A stretch of 37,755 bases of DNA from Desulfurellaceae bacterium bin18 (GCA_002238415.1 MPMI01000048.1:1-37755), one strand, 5' to 3'; positions 26,602-35,972 are shown, counted from the stretch's first letter. Numbers and translations: made by a program. The notes: generated by a model not told the origin, from the letters alone.

Positions 26602-27351
26602 ATGTTTGCGAATTTTTGGGCCGTCCTGAATAAGGAATTACGCTCGTATTTTCTGTCGCCGTTTATTTATCTGATCTCGGCGGTCTTCCTGTTGCTGAGT
26701 GGCTATTATTTTTACTCCGACCTGGTTTTCTATGTCCAGTTTGGCTTTGGGCTGAATATCATGGAAAACTTTTGGCAGCTCATGTTCACCGACCTGCGTC
26801 TGGTCATCATGCTCACTGTCCCCTTCCTGACCATGCGTCTCTTCGCCGAAGAAAAGCGGCTCGGCACGATCGAACTCTTGCTGACCTATCCGATGCGTGA
26901 CACCGACCTCTTTTGGGGCAAATTTGTCGCGTGTGCTATCGCCACGCTGTTTATGCTGTCGTTCACCCTGATCTATCCCGTGTTGATGTTTGCCCTGCAA
27001 CCGTTCAATTGGACGCTGGTCGTGCCCGGATATGTTGGGCTGGTGATGCTCTCCCTGACGTTTATTGCCTGTGGCCTGTTTATTTCGTCGCTCACGGATA
27101 ACATCGTCGTTGCCGGTTTGGGCTCGCTCGGGACGCTGCTCTTTTTTTGGATTCTGAGCTGGAATGACGGGGCGACGCAATTCGGGCTCATCAGCACGAT
27201 TGCCTCCGTCTCCATGGTCACCCACTTCCAGAGCTTTGCCCTTGGGTTCATCGATGCAAAAGAAATCACCTTCTTTTTGCTCTTTATTATCTTTTTCAGC
27301 TTTCTGACCCTTCGCTCCCTGGAAGCGCGGCAGTGGAGGGGACGCCGATGA
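26602..27351 (+). CDS. ABC-2 type permease (GldF-like)
   Basis: The 249-residue integral membrane protein has about six hydrophobic helices: near residues 17-40, 55-80, 105-135, 145-165, 170-190 and 215-240. The family segment MRLFAEEKRLGTIELLLTYP lies between helices 2 and 3. This is the ABC2_membrane/GldF pattern. It is the channel subunit for the preceding ATPase. The stop codon overlaps the GldG start by four bases (ATGA), indicating translational coupling. AAAGGTAGG precedes its own ATG. Confidence 0.92.
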   Translation: MFANFWAVLNKELRSYFLSPFIYLISAVFLLLSGYYFYSDLVFYVQFGFGLNIMENFWQLMFTDLRLVIMLTVPFLTMRLFAEEKRLGTIELLLTYPMRDTDLFWGKFVACAIATLFMLSFTLIYPVLMFALQPFNWTLVVPGYVGLVMLSLTFIACGLFISSLTDNIVVAGLGSLGTLLFFWILSWNDGATQFGLISTIASVSMVTHFQSFALGFIDAKEITFFLLFIIFFSFLTLRSLEARQWRGRR

Positions 27352-28712
27352 ATGCCAACATTCGCAACACGATTAAACTCGTTATTGGAACTCTGGGGTT
27401 CTTTGCTCTGATTGTTGCTGTCCAATCTATCTTATCTGGACACAATCAGCGGCTTGACCTGACTTCACAGAAAAAGTTTACGCTCTCGCCGCGGGCGCAA
27501 CAGGTCGTATCCGGCCTGAAACGCGATGTCCGGGTCATGGCCTTTGTGCACAGTGACCGTCCGGAAAATTTCTTTATCAAGGACATGCTCAGCCGCATGG
27601 CCAACCTCTCGCCGCACTTCAACTACAATATTGTTGACATCAATCGGAATCCGGCCCTGGCCCGGGAATACCAGGCTACCCAATACGGAACCCTGGTGTT
27701 CGAGTCGGGCGGGATACGCAGAGGGACGCTGCTGGGTAGGGGCGAATCCGCAGCCGTTGCCACCCTGCTTCAGGTTACGCGCGCGCAGGGCGACAAGGTC
27801 ATCTATTTTCTTACCGGGCATGGGGAGGCCGCCCTGCCCGATACGTCTCCGACTCGGGGCTATAGCAAGCTCCGGGGGGCCCTGGTTGATGAGTTTTATG
27901 ATGAGAAAACCCTCTCGCTCGGCGAGAGCGGAGCGGTCCCGGAGGATGCGACCGCGGTTGTCATCTTCGGTCCAATCTCTGATTTTCTCCCGTTTGAACT
28001 GGAAGCGCTGGACGCCTATGTGCGGCGTGGTGGCGCCCTATTCGTATTGCTGGATCCGGGCAGCTCGCCCTCATTTGTTACCTTTCTTGAGAGATACGGC
28101 ATTAGCCTGCCGCCCCTTATTGCAGTCGATCCCACCAAGCGTCTGTTTGCCGGCGAGATGTTGACCTTCCGGGCTTCAGCCACCAAGAAACCGCATCCGA
28201 TAATCCGCTCGGTTAATGCGCCGCCTATTTTTTCACTCGCCCGCGTGGTGTATATGGAGCCAGATGAGGAAAAGGGCTTGATTGCCGCAGCCATTCTGGC
28301 TACCTCGCCCCAGGGCTGGGCCAGTGCCCAGGAAAACATTCCGCGCACCGGGATTACAAAATTTGAGGAGGGACGGGACTTTCGTGGCCCAATTCCCATT
28401 GCCGGTGAGATGGCTATTCGGACTGGGGATACGCTCGGACGTATTGTGGTGTTTGGCGATGCGGATTTCGTCAATAATGATTTAGTCGAACAGGGCGGCA
28501 ATAAAGACCTCTTCATCAATGCCGTCAATTGGCTCGCCGAGGACCAGAGTCAGATGGCGGCCAGGCCGGAGACCCAGCACTCGGGTGTCAACCAACTCTT
28601 TCTCTCCTCGGATCAGATTCAGACCGTTCTTGTCACAAGCACCGTCATTATACCGGGCTCTTTCTTGTTAATCGGGGTGGGTGTCTTTACGTGGCGGAGG
28701 TATCGCGGATGA
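27348..28712 (+). CDS. GldG-like ABC transporter auxiliary protein
   Basis: The 454-residue protein has an N-terminal TM helix (about residues 10-32), a large extracytoplasmic domain and a C-terminal TM helix (about 425-447, VTSTVIIPGSFLLIGVGVF). The motif RLDLTSQKKFTLSPRAQQV just after the first helix is characteristic of GldG/ABC_transp_aux proteins. GVIYFLTGHGE-like and LDPGSSPSF segments match the family's soluble fold. The ATG at 27348 is supported by GGAGGGG 6 bases upstream and by the 4-base overlap with the permease. A further 4-base ATGA overlap couples it to the DUF4340 gene. Its role with the ABC pair is accessory, perhaps substrate capture, and is not established. Confidence 0.93.
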   Translation: MNANIRNTIKLVIGTLGFFALIVAVQSILSGHNQRLDLTSQKKFTLSPRAQQVVSGLKRDVRVMAFVHSDRPENFFIKDMLSRMANLSPHFNYNIVDINRNPALAREYQATQYGTLVFESGGIRRGTLLGRGESAAVATLLQVTRAQGDKVIYFLTGHGEAALPDTSPTRGYSKLRGALVDEFYDEKTLSLGESGAVPEDATAVVIFGPISDFLPFELEALDAYVRRGGALFVLLDPGSSPSFVTFLERYGISLPPLIAVDPTKRLFAGEMLTFRASATKKPHPIIRSVNAPPIFSLARVVYMEPDEEKGLIAAAILATSPQGWASAQENIPRTGITKFEEGRDFRGPIPIAGEMAIRTGDTLGRIVVFGDADFVNNDLVEQGGNKDLFINAVNWLAEDQSQMAARPETQHSGVNQLFLSSDQIQTVLVTSTVIIPGSFLLIGVGVFTWRRYRG

Positions 28713-29287
28713 CGTGGCAGCGGGTCGGCCTATACTATCTTTTTGCTATTGTCCTCGGGGGGTATTACCTCCTTTTTGAGTGGCGTCCGGGCGGCCCGGA
28801 GGCGCCTATCTTTGAACCGCGCCCAGTCCGGGAGGGGACTTTTCTCACCCTCAAACGTGGCACGATTCATAAGCTCTCCATCCACCGCCAGGAGCATACC
28901 TTTGTCTCGCAGCGCAACGAGGCCCAGCCGGGTGAGATTCAGGCGGAGTGGCGGACCCTTGAGCCGTCGGGTGCACCGGTCACCTCTGCGCTTGTGATCA
29001 GTTTTCTTGAAAACCTCACCCCGGATAGAAAGGTCCCCATCGTCCATGAGGCCCCGGAGGACTTGACCTCGTACGGTCTGGCTCCCCCTGCTTCAACCGT
29101 TATCGTTGAAGGCGATGGAGAGCAAGGCAAGGAAACCGTTTTCATCGGCAGCTATAATCCGACAAAAACGGCCGTCTATGCCCGTAAAGACGGCTCCCCC
29201 GAAGTGCTCCTATTGGGCTATAATGTGAAATATTACGAAGACCTTATCTTTCAGGCGACACGGCGTGGTACGGAAGAGCGTTCCTAA
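28709..29287 (+). CDS. DUF4340 domain-containing protein
   Basis: The 192-residue protein has one N-terminal membrane helix (VGLYYLFAIVLGGYYLLFEW) and an extracytoplasmic part containing WRTLEPSGAPVTSALVISFL and YGLAPPASTVIV. These segments are typical of DUF4340, which regularly follows GldG-like genes. It is shorter than many DUF4340 proteins (often more than 300 residues), so it may be a single-repeat version. GGAGG 8 bases before the ATG and the ATGA overlap with the GldG-like stop support this start over the longer upstream frame. It probably works with the ABC cassette at the outer face of the inner membrane. The function is unknown. Confidence 0.88.
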   Translation: MTWQRVGLYYLFAIVLGGYYLLFEWRPGGPEAPIFEPRPVREGTFLTLKRGTIHKLSIHRQEHTFVSQRNEAQPGEIQAEWRTLEPSGAPVTSALVISFLENLTPDRKVPIVHEAPEDLTSYGLAPPASTVIVEGDGEQGKETVFIGSYNPTKTAVYARKDGSPEVLLLGYNVKYYEDLIFQATRRGTEERS

Positions 29288-29330
29288 CCGGCGACCAGTC
29301 TTAAGCCGACGTCCGAGCAAGAGAAGTCAG

Positions 29331-29897
29331 ATGAACAAGCACTCTCAGCGGTTTTGTTCAAGGCTGCTCACACTATCGCTCTTGTTTGTCTGGCTCGCTG
29401 TGCTGCCCGGCTGTCAGTTTGAAGAAACAAATGTCCAGGACGACCTGACGACGTATATGGACCAGGCGCGTTTATGGGCGGCGACCGAGGCAAAAATCAA
29501 CAACGCGATCGCCAGCGCCCGAGAAGACCAGTTCGTGCATGACGATTTTGTGCTGGAAACCATGCGCCCGGCGATCGGGGTCGCCCGGGAGTATGTTGTC
29601 GAATTGGAGCGTTATGAACCACAGTCCCCGGCCCTGATGCAGATACATCAGGGCTATATCGAATCCTGGCGCGCCCATGAGTTTGCTCTGGTGTCGGTCG
29701 TCGATGCCGTTGAACGACAGGACTATATTCAGCTCTCACGGGCAAACGACGAATTGCTAGAGGCGCAGCGCTCGGTTTCGGATGTGCTTGCCGCTCTTGC
29801 GCGGCTGCTGCGTGAAGCTGGCCTGGCTCCGGACACACCGACCGGACGGCCTCTCACCCCCCCCCGTGAGGGGTTCAGCATTGACCCTTCCTCCTGA
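29331..29897 (+). CDS. Putative lipoprotein, all-helical, unknown function
   Basis: The 188-residue product has a basic N-terminus, a hydrophobic stretch and a lipobox L-P-G-C with Cys near residue 27. The mature part appears almost entirely alpha-helical and acidic (LDDLTTYMDQARLWAAT-like repeats and heptads), with a proline-rich tail. No family is recognised. It lies 43 bases after the DUF4340 gene and is probably the last gene of the ABC operon. A run of nine C residues at 29857-29865, inside the last 15 codons, could shift the frame and change only the C-terminal tail. A lipid-anchored periplasmic partner of the ABC cassette is inferred from position only. Confidence 0.8.
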   Translation: MNKHSQRFCSRLLTLSLLFVWLAVLPGCQFEETNVQDDLTTYMDQARLWAATEAKINNAIASAREDQFVHDDFVLETMRPAIGVAREYVVELERYEPQSPALMQIHQGYIESWRAHEFALVSVVDAVERQDYIQLSRANDELLEAQRSVSDVLAALARLLREAGLAPDTPTGRPLTPPREGFSIDPSS

Positions 29898-30082
29898 AGA
29901 TACCCCCTTCAGGACGGCAAAAACACGGTGTCATCAGAGTATGGCAAAAGCCCTTGGGACCCCTCCCCTTCTGCGGTAGTAGAAAAAAACCTGCCGCTGA
30001 GCTATTGATCCTTATCCCCACGCTCCATATGACAGTGGGAGGAAATTTCACCCAGGGCAGAGGTTTTCGAAAGGAGACTTGT

Positions 30083-31384
30083 ATGATGAAGCTGAAAGCA
30101 TGTTTTTCCGCCGCGCTCGTATGCGCGGCAGTGGGGAGTTGGGTCGTCCCAGCCTCTGCTCAATTCCCCCAACCGGGGGACGTTGTCGATCAGAGCAATA
30201 TGGCCGAGGCGGCGGATGTCCTCAATCCAACCGCAAACTGGATGCTCAACCAGGGCATGAAGATGAAGGTCATCGAGTACCGCGAGTACAAATGGCCCAG
30301 AGCGTACGCAGAGGCCACAGAGAAATTTGCCGGTCAAGTGAATTTGTCAGAAGATGGTCGGACGTTGACCAACTACGTCGCTGGGTGCCCGTTTCCCAAC
30401 ATTGACGTCAATGATCCCCTCGCCGGTGCCAAGGCCATGTGGAACCACGAGTACTTTCCCGATTTTACGGACAACGTGGGCTGCCCCTGGATTCTCGAGT
30501 TGGTGAACTACAAGGGCGAGATGGAGCGCTTTTATGCCTCGCACTTCTGGCGGCGTATGAAGTGGGAAGGCCGGCTGCACATGGACCCGAAGCCGATCGC
30601 GCCGTTTAACCCACAGATTACCTATACCGAGCAATGGGGGCCGCTATACGCCCCGAACGATCTGAAGGGCGCTGGCGTGCTGAACTTCCGGTATACCCCG
30701 CTCGAAAATCCGGATGACTCGTATATGTATCTGCCTGAGCTGCGTCGCGTGCGTCGTATCAGCGTGGCGAACCGCTCGGACGCCTTCTGGGGCACGGACA
30801 TCGATATCGACTCGATCTGGGGCTTCAACGCCAAGCCCGGATACTGGACCTGGCGCGTCTTGGCCGATAAAGAGACCCTCATGGCCGCCCACTCAGGCCA
30901 TTATCAGGATCGAGAGGTCTGGGCTGCTGCGCCGGACGGCCGGAGCGGAGCGACCGCCTTTCTCTGGTCGGACACAGTGCAGTGGGAACGCCGGCCGGTA
31001 TGGGTCGTCGAAGGCATCCCGACCGGGTATAACCAGTATGCCTACTCCAAGCGGGTTATCTATCTCGACAAGGAGTATTTCAACACCTCATGGTCAGAGA
31101 CGTATGACCAGGGTGGTGAGATTTGGAAAACCTGGACTCAGCTCATGAACATCTCGACGAAGCCCTCAGACAAGTATATTGCCGCGGACTACGACGAGGA
31201 ACAGGTCTTTACCCACAATGGCCAGGTGGTCGATATGCAGATTACCCACAGCTCCAAGTGGGACTGCCCTCCGGGGTATGACGAGTACTACGTGCCGAAG
31301 TACGACTGGTACTTCAATACCGCCAAGGAGTGGAACACGCCTGAGGCGTTCACCGTGAATTTCCTGATCCAGAGCGCCCGCTAA
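30083..31384 (+). CDS. DUF1329 domain-containing protein, intact paralogue
   Basis: The 433-residue exported DUF1329 protein starts at ATG 30083 with AAGGAG 6 bases upstream; the frame upstream of it is unsupported. The signal peptide ends at about residue 25 (VPASAQF). Conserved segments shared with the broken copy at 23607-25021 include NYVAGCPFPNID, GEMERFYASHFWRRMKW, NDLKGAGVLNFRY, YMYLPELRRVRRISVANRSD and the C-terminal EAFTVNFLIQSAR. DUF1329 proteins are periplasmic or outer-membrane-linked and co-occur with DUF1302 barrels and RND exporters; a lipid or hydrophobe carrier role resembling LolB is suspected but unproven. It ends at a strong intrinsic terminator and precedes the YCF48-RND gene pair. 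Confidence 0.93.
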   Translation: MMKLKACFSAALVCAAVGSWVVPASAQFPQPGDVVDQSNMAEAADVLNPTANWMLNQGMKMKVIEYREYKWPRAYAEATEKFAGQVNLSEDGRTLTNYVAGCPFPNIDVNDPLAGAKAMWNHEYFPDFTDNVGCPWILELVNYKGEMERFYASHFWRRMKWEGRLHMDPKPIAPFNPQITYTEQWGPLYAPNDLKGAGVLNFRYTPLENPDDSYMYLPELRRVRRISVANRSDAFWGTDIDIDSIWGFNAKPGYWTWRVLADKETLMAAHSGHYQDREVWAAAPDGRSGATAFLWSDTVQWERRPVWVVEGIPTGYNQYAYSKRVIYLDKEYFNTSWSETYDQGGEIWKTWTQLMNISTKPSDKYIAADYDEEQVFTHNGQVVDMQITHSSKWDCPPGYDEYYVPKYDWYFNTAKEWNTPEAFTVNFLIQSAR

Positions 31385-31416
31385 ACGTCACAGTCCCCTG
31401 CCCTGCTGTGATGAAG

Positions 31417-31455
31417 AAAATCCCCCGTACAACCCTGTACGGGGGATTTTTATTT
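31417..31455 (+). terminator. Rho-independent terminator after the intact DUF1329 gene
   Basis: AAAATCCCCCGTAC-AACCCT-GTACGGGGGATTTT forms a 14-bp stem with a 6-base loop, followed by TATTTTG. It lies 33 bases after the stop codon. It has the A-rich 5' side and U-rich 3' side of an intrinsic terminator and separates DUF1329 from the YCF48-RND unit. Confidence 0.9.
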
Positions 31456-31624
31456 TGATAAGAGAAACATTCATTTTGAGGAGGGAAGCTGCGGCAAGGT
31501 CAAGGTTTCATCCCCCATCGTCTCTTGACTTTTGCCGGAAAAAAATGCAAAGGACGGAAGGCACGAAATCTTGTTGGGGAAGCCTAGTGCAAGTCGTCCA
31601 TACCAAAAGGGAGGTCACCATATT

Positions 31625-32761
31625 ATGAATACTGAGAGGGCCGGCTTGGCCCACAGATGCACCAGCCTTTTCGCCTCGCTGTTTACCGCCGCGGCCCTAC
31701 TCGGTCTGGCGGGATGCCAGGGAGAACAGCCAACCGCATGGAGCACATCGCTGCTGGCACGGACCGACAAATTTTTTGGTGCCGCCCACGTCACGGGCGA
31801 CACCTTTGTGGCCGTGGGCTATGCCGGTCGCATCTTGCGGAGCGAGGATGCCGGCAAAACCTGGGCAGACGTTGACAGTGGCGTGCCCTGGACGCTCAAC
31901 AACGTCAGCTTCGCCGGCGAGCATGGCTGGGCAGTCGGCCATAATGGGGCCGTCATCCACTCCCGGGACGGCGGCAAAACCTGGACAGCGCAAACCGCCG
32001 ACACGGACAAGACCCTGATGGCGGTCTCCTTTGTTGACCAACTGCACGGCTGGGTGTGTGGTGATGAATCAACCTGGATGTGGACCGACAACGGCGGAGA
32101 GACCTGGAACGTCGAGATGATGGAGGTGTCTCAGATCGGCTTGTCCGAGCGCACCCGTCTGGCCGTGCCTGACATCATCTATTACAGCGTACAGTTTCTG
32201 GACAGAAACACCGGCTGGATGGTGGGTGAATACGGCAATGTCCGCTACACAACAGACGGCGGCAAAACCTGGGGGGCACAGCACAACAGTCTGCTCGATG
32301 AACTCGTTGAGCAGGGGGGTGTGCGGGACGTCATGGTGATGGGCGCGTTCTTTAAGGTGCACTTCAGCGACCCCAATAATGGGGTGATGGTCGGCGCTGG
32401 TGGGGCTATTACAAAAACCAGTGACGGCGGTCAGACCTGGACCTGGGTAGCGCGTGAGGGCAGCAATGCGGATATTCCGGCGCTGCATCTCTACGATATT
32501 GATGCGACGGGTGAGAATGGTCGTCTCATCCTCGCGGGCATGAATGCGGTCGTGCTTGATACCACCGACGGCGGAACCAACTGGAGCCCGACCGAGATGC
32601 CGGATGGCGTATATACCTGGATCAATTCGGTTGCCTTTGGAGAGAACGGCAAGGGTGTTCTGGTAGGCGGGAAAGGCACCATCATGATCACCAGCGATGG
32701 CGGCAAGAGTTGGAAGATGGTTGAGCAGGAAATGGTCGAGGAGGAAGCTGCCGCGCACTAG
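31625..32761 (+). CDS. YCF48-like / BNR-repeat lipoprotein
   Basis: The 378-residue lipoprotein has a hydrophobic signal ending in the lipobox LAGC (Cys31). The mature part is a beta-propeller built from repeats of the form S.DGGKTW (SEDAGKTWADV, SRDGGKTWTAQ, TDGGKTWGAQ, TSDGGQTWTW, TSDGGKSWKM), matching the YCF48/HCF136 family. In cyanobacteria and chloroplasts YCF48 assists photosystem II assembly. In non-photosynthetic bacteria such genes sit beside RND and DUF1329/DUF1302 genes and are presumably periplasmic assembly or adaptor factors. GGAGGT 9 bases before the ATG supports this start rather than upstream options. The RND transporter gene starts 68 bases downstream. Confidence 0.9.
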   Translation: MNTERAGLAHRCTSLFASLFTAAALLGLAGCQGEQPTAWSTSLLARTDKFFGAAHVTGDTFVAVGYAGRILRSEDAGKTWADVDSGVPWTLNNVSFAGEHGWAVGHNGAVIHSRDGGKTWTAQTADTDKTLMAVSFVDQLHGWVCGDESTWMWTDNGGETWNVEMMEVSQIGLSERTRLAVPDIIYYSVQFLDRNTGWMVGEYGNVRYTTDGGKTWGAQHNSLLDELVEQGGVRDVMVMGAFFKVHFSDPNNGVMVGAGGAITKTSDGGQTWTWVAREGSNADIPALHLYDIDATGENGRLILAGMNAVVLDTTDGGTNWSPTEMPDGVYTWINSVAFGENGKGVLVGGKGTIMITSDGGKSWKMVEQEMVEEEAAAH

Positions 32762-32829
32762 TCAGGCGTCCGGGTGCCTGCTCACAGCATTATCACGTAG
32801 AGTGAACGATTAGAAAAAAGGAGAAAACC

Positions 32830-35220
32830 GTGGCTGAGAGAAAGATGCCGACTATTGAAGAGCTCGAAGCGCATTCCAGGGAGCGCGCCGCCCTCTATCG
32901 TTTGGGAGAAGGCCTGATCCGTAATCGCTTTCTGATCACGCTCGGGGTATTACTTGTCACCGGATTCATGGCCTGGCAGGCGTTATCGATTGAAATGTCC
33001 ACCAGCTTTAACGACCTGCTTCCGTATCGTCATCCCTTCGTCCGTGTGCATTTCCGCTTTGCCGATCAATTCGGTGGGGCGAATAATGTCAACGTGATGC
33101 TGAAAGTGGATAAGGGCGACGTCTTCTCGGTACCTATGCTCCGAAAAATCTACGAGATGACGCAGGCCATGGACCGCGTCACCGGGGTGAACCACGACCA
33201 GATTGAGTCGATCGGTCATCGCACGACACGCTATCTCACCGTGTCGGGCGGGACGATTGCCACTCCCCCGGTCATGCGTCGTCCACCCAAGTCAGACCGA
33301 GAGGTCGCTGAAATCCAGGAAATTTGCTATAATACCGAAACCATCTACGGCCAGTTGGTCGCCCTGAACGGTCAGGCCCTCCTGCTGAAAGCCAATTTCA
33401 TTGAGGGCAAGCTCGACTATAAGACCGTCTTTGAAGAGATCCGCCGGACCGTCAAAGAGCCCTTTGAGACCGCTGAGGAGACGATCTGGGTGGCTGGCGA
33501 GCCCCAGCTCTACGGCTGGATATACTACTACGCGAACGAGGTGTTTTACATCTTCCTGGCCGCGACGGTGGTGTGCTGGATCCTGCTCTACCTCTACTTC
33601 CACGATTGGCGCGGAGCGCTGCGTCCGACCATCACCGGCGTTGTGTCGGCCTTTTGGGGTCTGGGTATTCAGGCCATGATGGGTTTCTCCATGGACCCGC
33701 TTGCCCTGGTGATTCCCTTCTTTGTCACGGCCCGGGCCATAAGCCACTCGGTGCAGATGCACGAGCGTTATTACGAGGAATATCGCAAGTGGCAGTGGAA
33801 TAAAGAAAAGGCGATTGTCGCCGCGTTTGCCGAATTATTCGTGCCAACCCTGAGCGGTATTATTACCGACTCGTTGGGCATGCTCGTCATCGTGGTTGTG
33901 CCGGTGGTCATCCTGCAAAAGATCGCCATCTCGGCTTCGATCTGGGTCGCCTCGGTTGCGGTCAGCGAGTTGCTCATGAACCCGGTTGTATACTACTACC
34001 TCAGAGCGCCCGAACCGGAAAAGGTCATGCAACGTGAGGAAGGCTGGCTCCAACGTTTTGCTGACCGCTGCGCAGCCTGGATCACAACCCCCAAAAACGC
34101 CAGGATGATTGTTATTTTCTGGGTCGCCGCCTTTCTGGTTTCCCTGACCCAGATTCGGCACCTCACCATCGGCGACCCAACCGCGGCTACACCGCTATTG
34201 CATCTGGATTCGCCGTATAATCAGTCCCATATCGAGATTCAAAAGTATTTTGGCGGGATTGAACCGCTCATCATTGTGGTCGAGGGACGCGACAAGGAAG
34301 TGCTCAAGAACCCCGATTTGTTACGCCAACTCGAAAAATTCCAGCGTCACATGGAGCGCGACAAAGACATTGGCTACAGCTTCTCACTGGCTGACATCAT
34401 TCAAGCCATTAATATGACCTTCTATGATATGCAGCCACGCTGGGGGTCCATCCCGGCCAGTTCCCGGCGGGTGAGTTCGCTCTTCTTTTACTATTTTGCC
34501 GGCACGCCGCCCGGCGAGTCGTCGAAATTCCTCGACCCGAGCTATACGGTCTCGCGAGTGACGTTCTACTGCGCCAATCACCAAGGGGACAATATCGCCC
34601 GGATTATTCAGGAAGCGCGAAAATTCGTTGCCGACAACCCGCTGCCCAATGCGGACTGGCGTCTGGCCGGTGGTTTGATCGGGGTGACGGCCGCAGCGAA
34701 TGAAGAGATTATCAAGAACAACCTGTATATGCACGGCCTGGGCTTCGGGACGATCTTCCTGATCGTGATGTTTACCTACCGTTCCCCGGTCGCCGCAGTC
34801 GTGATGATGATCGGCCTGTTTCTGGCCGACGGCGTGGTGAACGCGTATATGGGTGTCCGTAATATCGGTATCAACTTGCAGTCGTTACCGGTGGTGACCG
34901 TCGGAGTTGGATTTGGTATCGACTACGCCTTATATATCGTCAGTCGATCGGTGGAAGAATATGACGGCGATATCAACGACGCGGTCCGGTTAGGACTCTC
35001 GACAGCAGGGAAAGCGGTGGCCTTTACCGCGGCAACCCTGATCGCAGCCACGGTTCTGTGGGCGTTCTCGAACATCCGTTTCTGCTCGGAAATGGGCCTG
35101 CTGCTGGCCTTGTGGATGGGCATCAGCTTCCTTGGCGCCTGTACCTTCGTGCCTGCGGCATTGGTGCTCTGGCATCCGAAGTTCTTTGTTCGTGCCGCCA
35201 GAGAAGGTATTATTGCTTAA
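32830..35220 (+). CDS. RND/MMPL family transporter 2
   Basis: The 796-residue inner-membrane RND transporter is a paralogue of the one at 20941-23367. It has TM1 at about residues 31-52, a periplasmic loop with FGGANNVNVMLKVDKG, a TM block with PFFVTARAISHSVQMHERYY, a second loop, and a second TM block with TVGVGFGIDYALYIVSRSVEE. The start codon is GTG at 32830, supported by AAGGAG a few bases upstream. Hydrophobic cargo export is inferred from the MMPL/HpnN-like subfamily. It is co-directional with the YCF48-like gene and ends in a perfect palindromic terminator. It lacks the charged insertion seen in transporter 1. Confidence 0.92.
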   Translation: MAERKMPTIEELEAHSRERAALYRLGEGLIRNRFLITLGVLLVTGFMAWQALSIEMSTSFNDLLPYRHPFVRVHFRFADQFGGANNVNVMLKVDKGDVFSVPMLRKIYEMTQAMDRVTGVNHDQIESIGHRTTRYLTVSGGTIATPPVMRRPPKSDREVAEIQEICYNTETIYGQLVALNGQALLLKANFIEGKLDYKTVFEEIRRTVKEPFETAEETIWVAGEPQLYGWIYYYANEVFYIFLAATVVCWILLYLYFHDWRGALRPTITGVVSAFWGLGIQAMMGFSMDPLALVIPFFVTARAISHSVQMHERYYEEYRKWQWNKEKAIVAAFAELFVPTLSGIITDSLGMLVIVVVPVVILQKIAISASIWVASVAVSELLMNPVVYYYLRAPEPEKVMQREEGWLQRFADRCAAWITTPKNARMIVIFWVAAFLVSLTQIRHLTIGDPTAATPLLHLDSPYNQSHIEIQKYFGGIEPLIIVVEGRDKEVLKNPDLLRQLEKFQRHMERDKDIGYSFSLADIIQAINMTFYDMQPRWGSIPASSRRVSSLFFYYFAGTPPGESSKFLDPSYTVSRVTFYCANHQGDNIARIIQEARKFVADNPLPNADWRLAGGLIGVTAAANEEIIKNNLYMHGLGFGTIFLIVMFTYRSPVAAVVMMIGLFLADGVVNAYMGVRNIGINLQSLPVVTVGVGFGIDYALYIVSRSVEEYDGDINDAVRLGLSTAGKAVAFTAATLIAATVLWAFSNIRFCSEMGLLLALWMGISFLGACTFVPAALVLWHPKFFVRAAREGIIA

Positions 35221-35247
35221 AACCGCTATCCCTTCTTTACTGAAGGC

Positions 35248-35283
35248 AAAAGAGGCAGCCTCATGAGGCTGCCTCTTTTTTTG
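35248..35283. terminator. Perfect palindromic intrinsic terminator after RND transporter 2
   Basis: AAAAGAGGCAGCCTCA is followed immediately by its exact reverse complement TGAGGCTGCCTCTTTT and then more T residues, 27 bases after the stop codon. The 16-bp arms with A-run and T-run ends would work in both directions. Confidence 0.92.
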
Positions 35284-35632
35284 TCCAATGGCACAGTGGA
35301 GGAACTGGTGAATATAAGCGAGGGGATACAGGCTTACATCGGAATCGGCTAACCCAGACTGATTGGCTGGGGCCTCTGGCAGATGCAGCACACGGCCTTC
35401 GCCTGGAGCGATCAGATAGCGCAGTTACAGCAGGAAAGAGTCTCCGCCGAACTGACTCAAGCTATCTGTTACGGGAGTAATAGCCCCCTCATCGTCGGGG
35501 CCATTCGAACGAGGCGTCTATTCGTGAGGACGGGCCGGGGGGGATAAACGCGCGGTTAGCAATAACCACGCGCGGGTTGTTGGTAAGATGGGCTGCGGGG
35601 AAGCAATCTGGAGAATAAAGCGGAGTGCTTTA
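35284..35632. other. Gene-free spacer
   Basis: I see no supported coding region here. An imperfect hairpin at about 35549-35573 (CGCGCGGTTA...TAACCACGCGCG) lies just beyond the 3' end of the minus-strand lipoprotein gene and could act as its transcript end, although no T-run follows. Frames on the minus strand are short and lack start signals. Confidence 0.5.
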
Positions 35633-35917
35633 CTACTGATCTTCCAGATCGTCACCGCCCTTTTGCATCGCCCCTTCTGGGTTTGTCAGCAAGGACTCAC
35701 CAAGGGCCTTGGGGTTCGCAGCCAATCCGGGCTCTCGGCTATCCTTATTGGCCTGCTTATACTGGTCAACCAAAGACGGTTTGGGCTCAGCATCCTTGAC
35801 TTCATCGATTGGTGGGGCGCCGAGTTCACACCCGCCCAGCACGACAATCGATCCAATTCCACACGCGACAAGCCCATGCCGCAGCCATTTGCCGTAACGA
35901 GAAAAAATATCTTGCAT
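35633..35917 (-). CDS. Small putative lipoprotein, unknown function
   Basis: The 94-residue product reads from the ATG at 35917 (MQDIFSRYGKWLRHG). The basic start is followed by hydrophobic LVACGIGSIVVLGGC, with lipobox L-G-G-C at about residue 30. The mature part is about 65 residues, hydrophilic, acidic and probably disordered, ending in Glu/Asp. No family is recognised. The frame extends upstream to 35953, but the inner ATG gives a normal lipoprotein signal. No clear Shine-Dalgarno sequence is visible. It is the only minus-strand gene among the RND/DUF1329/DUF1302 genes, and its relation to them is unknown. Confidence 0.65.
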   Translation of the reverse strand: MQDIFSRYGKWLRHGLVACGIGSIVVLGGCELGAPPIDEVKDAEPKPSLVDQYKQANKDSREPGLAANPKALGESLLTNPEGAMQKGGDDLEDQ

Positions 35918-35972
35918 GGAGCGGACTATTAAAGAAAGCCACGCATTTGTCAAGAGCAGAAAACCGGGGCGT

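Noticed and set aside
29885..29912. Hairpin TCCTGAA...TTCAGGA after the helical lipoprotein gene as a terminator
   Set aside because: It is a short 7-bp stem with a long loop, overlaps the end of the gene, and is followed by A-rich rather than T-rich sequence.
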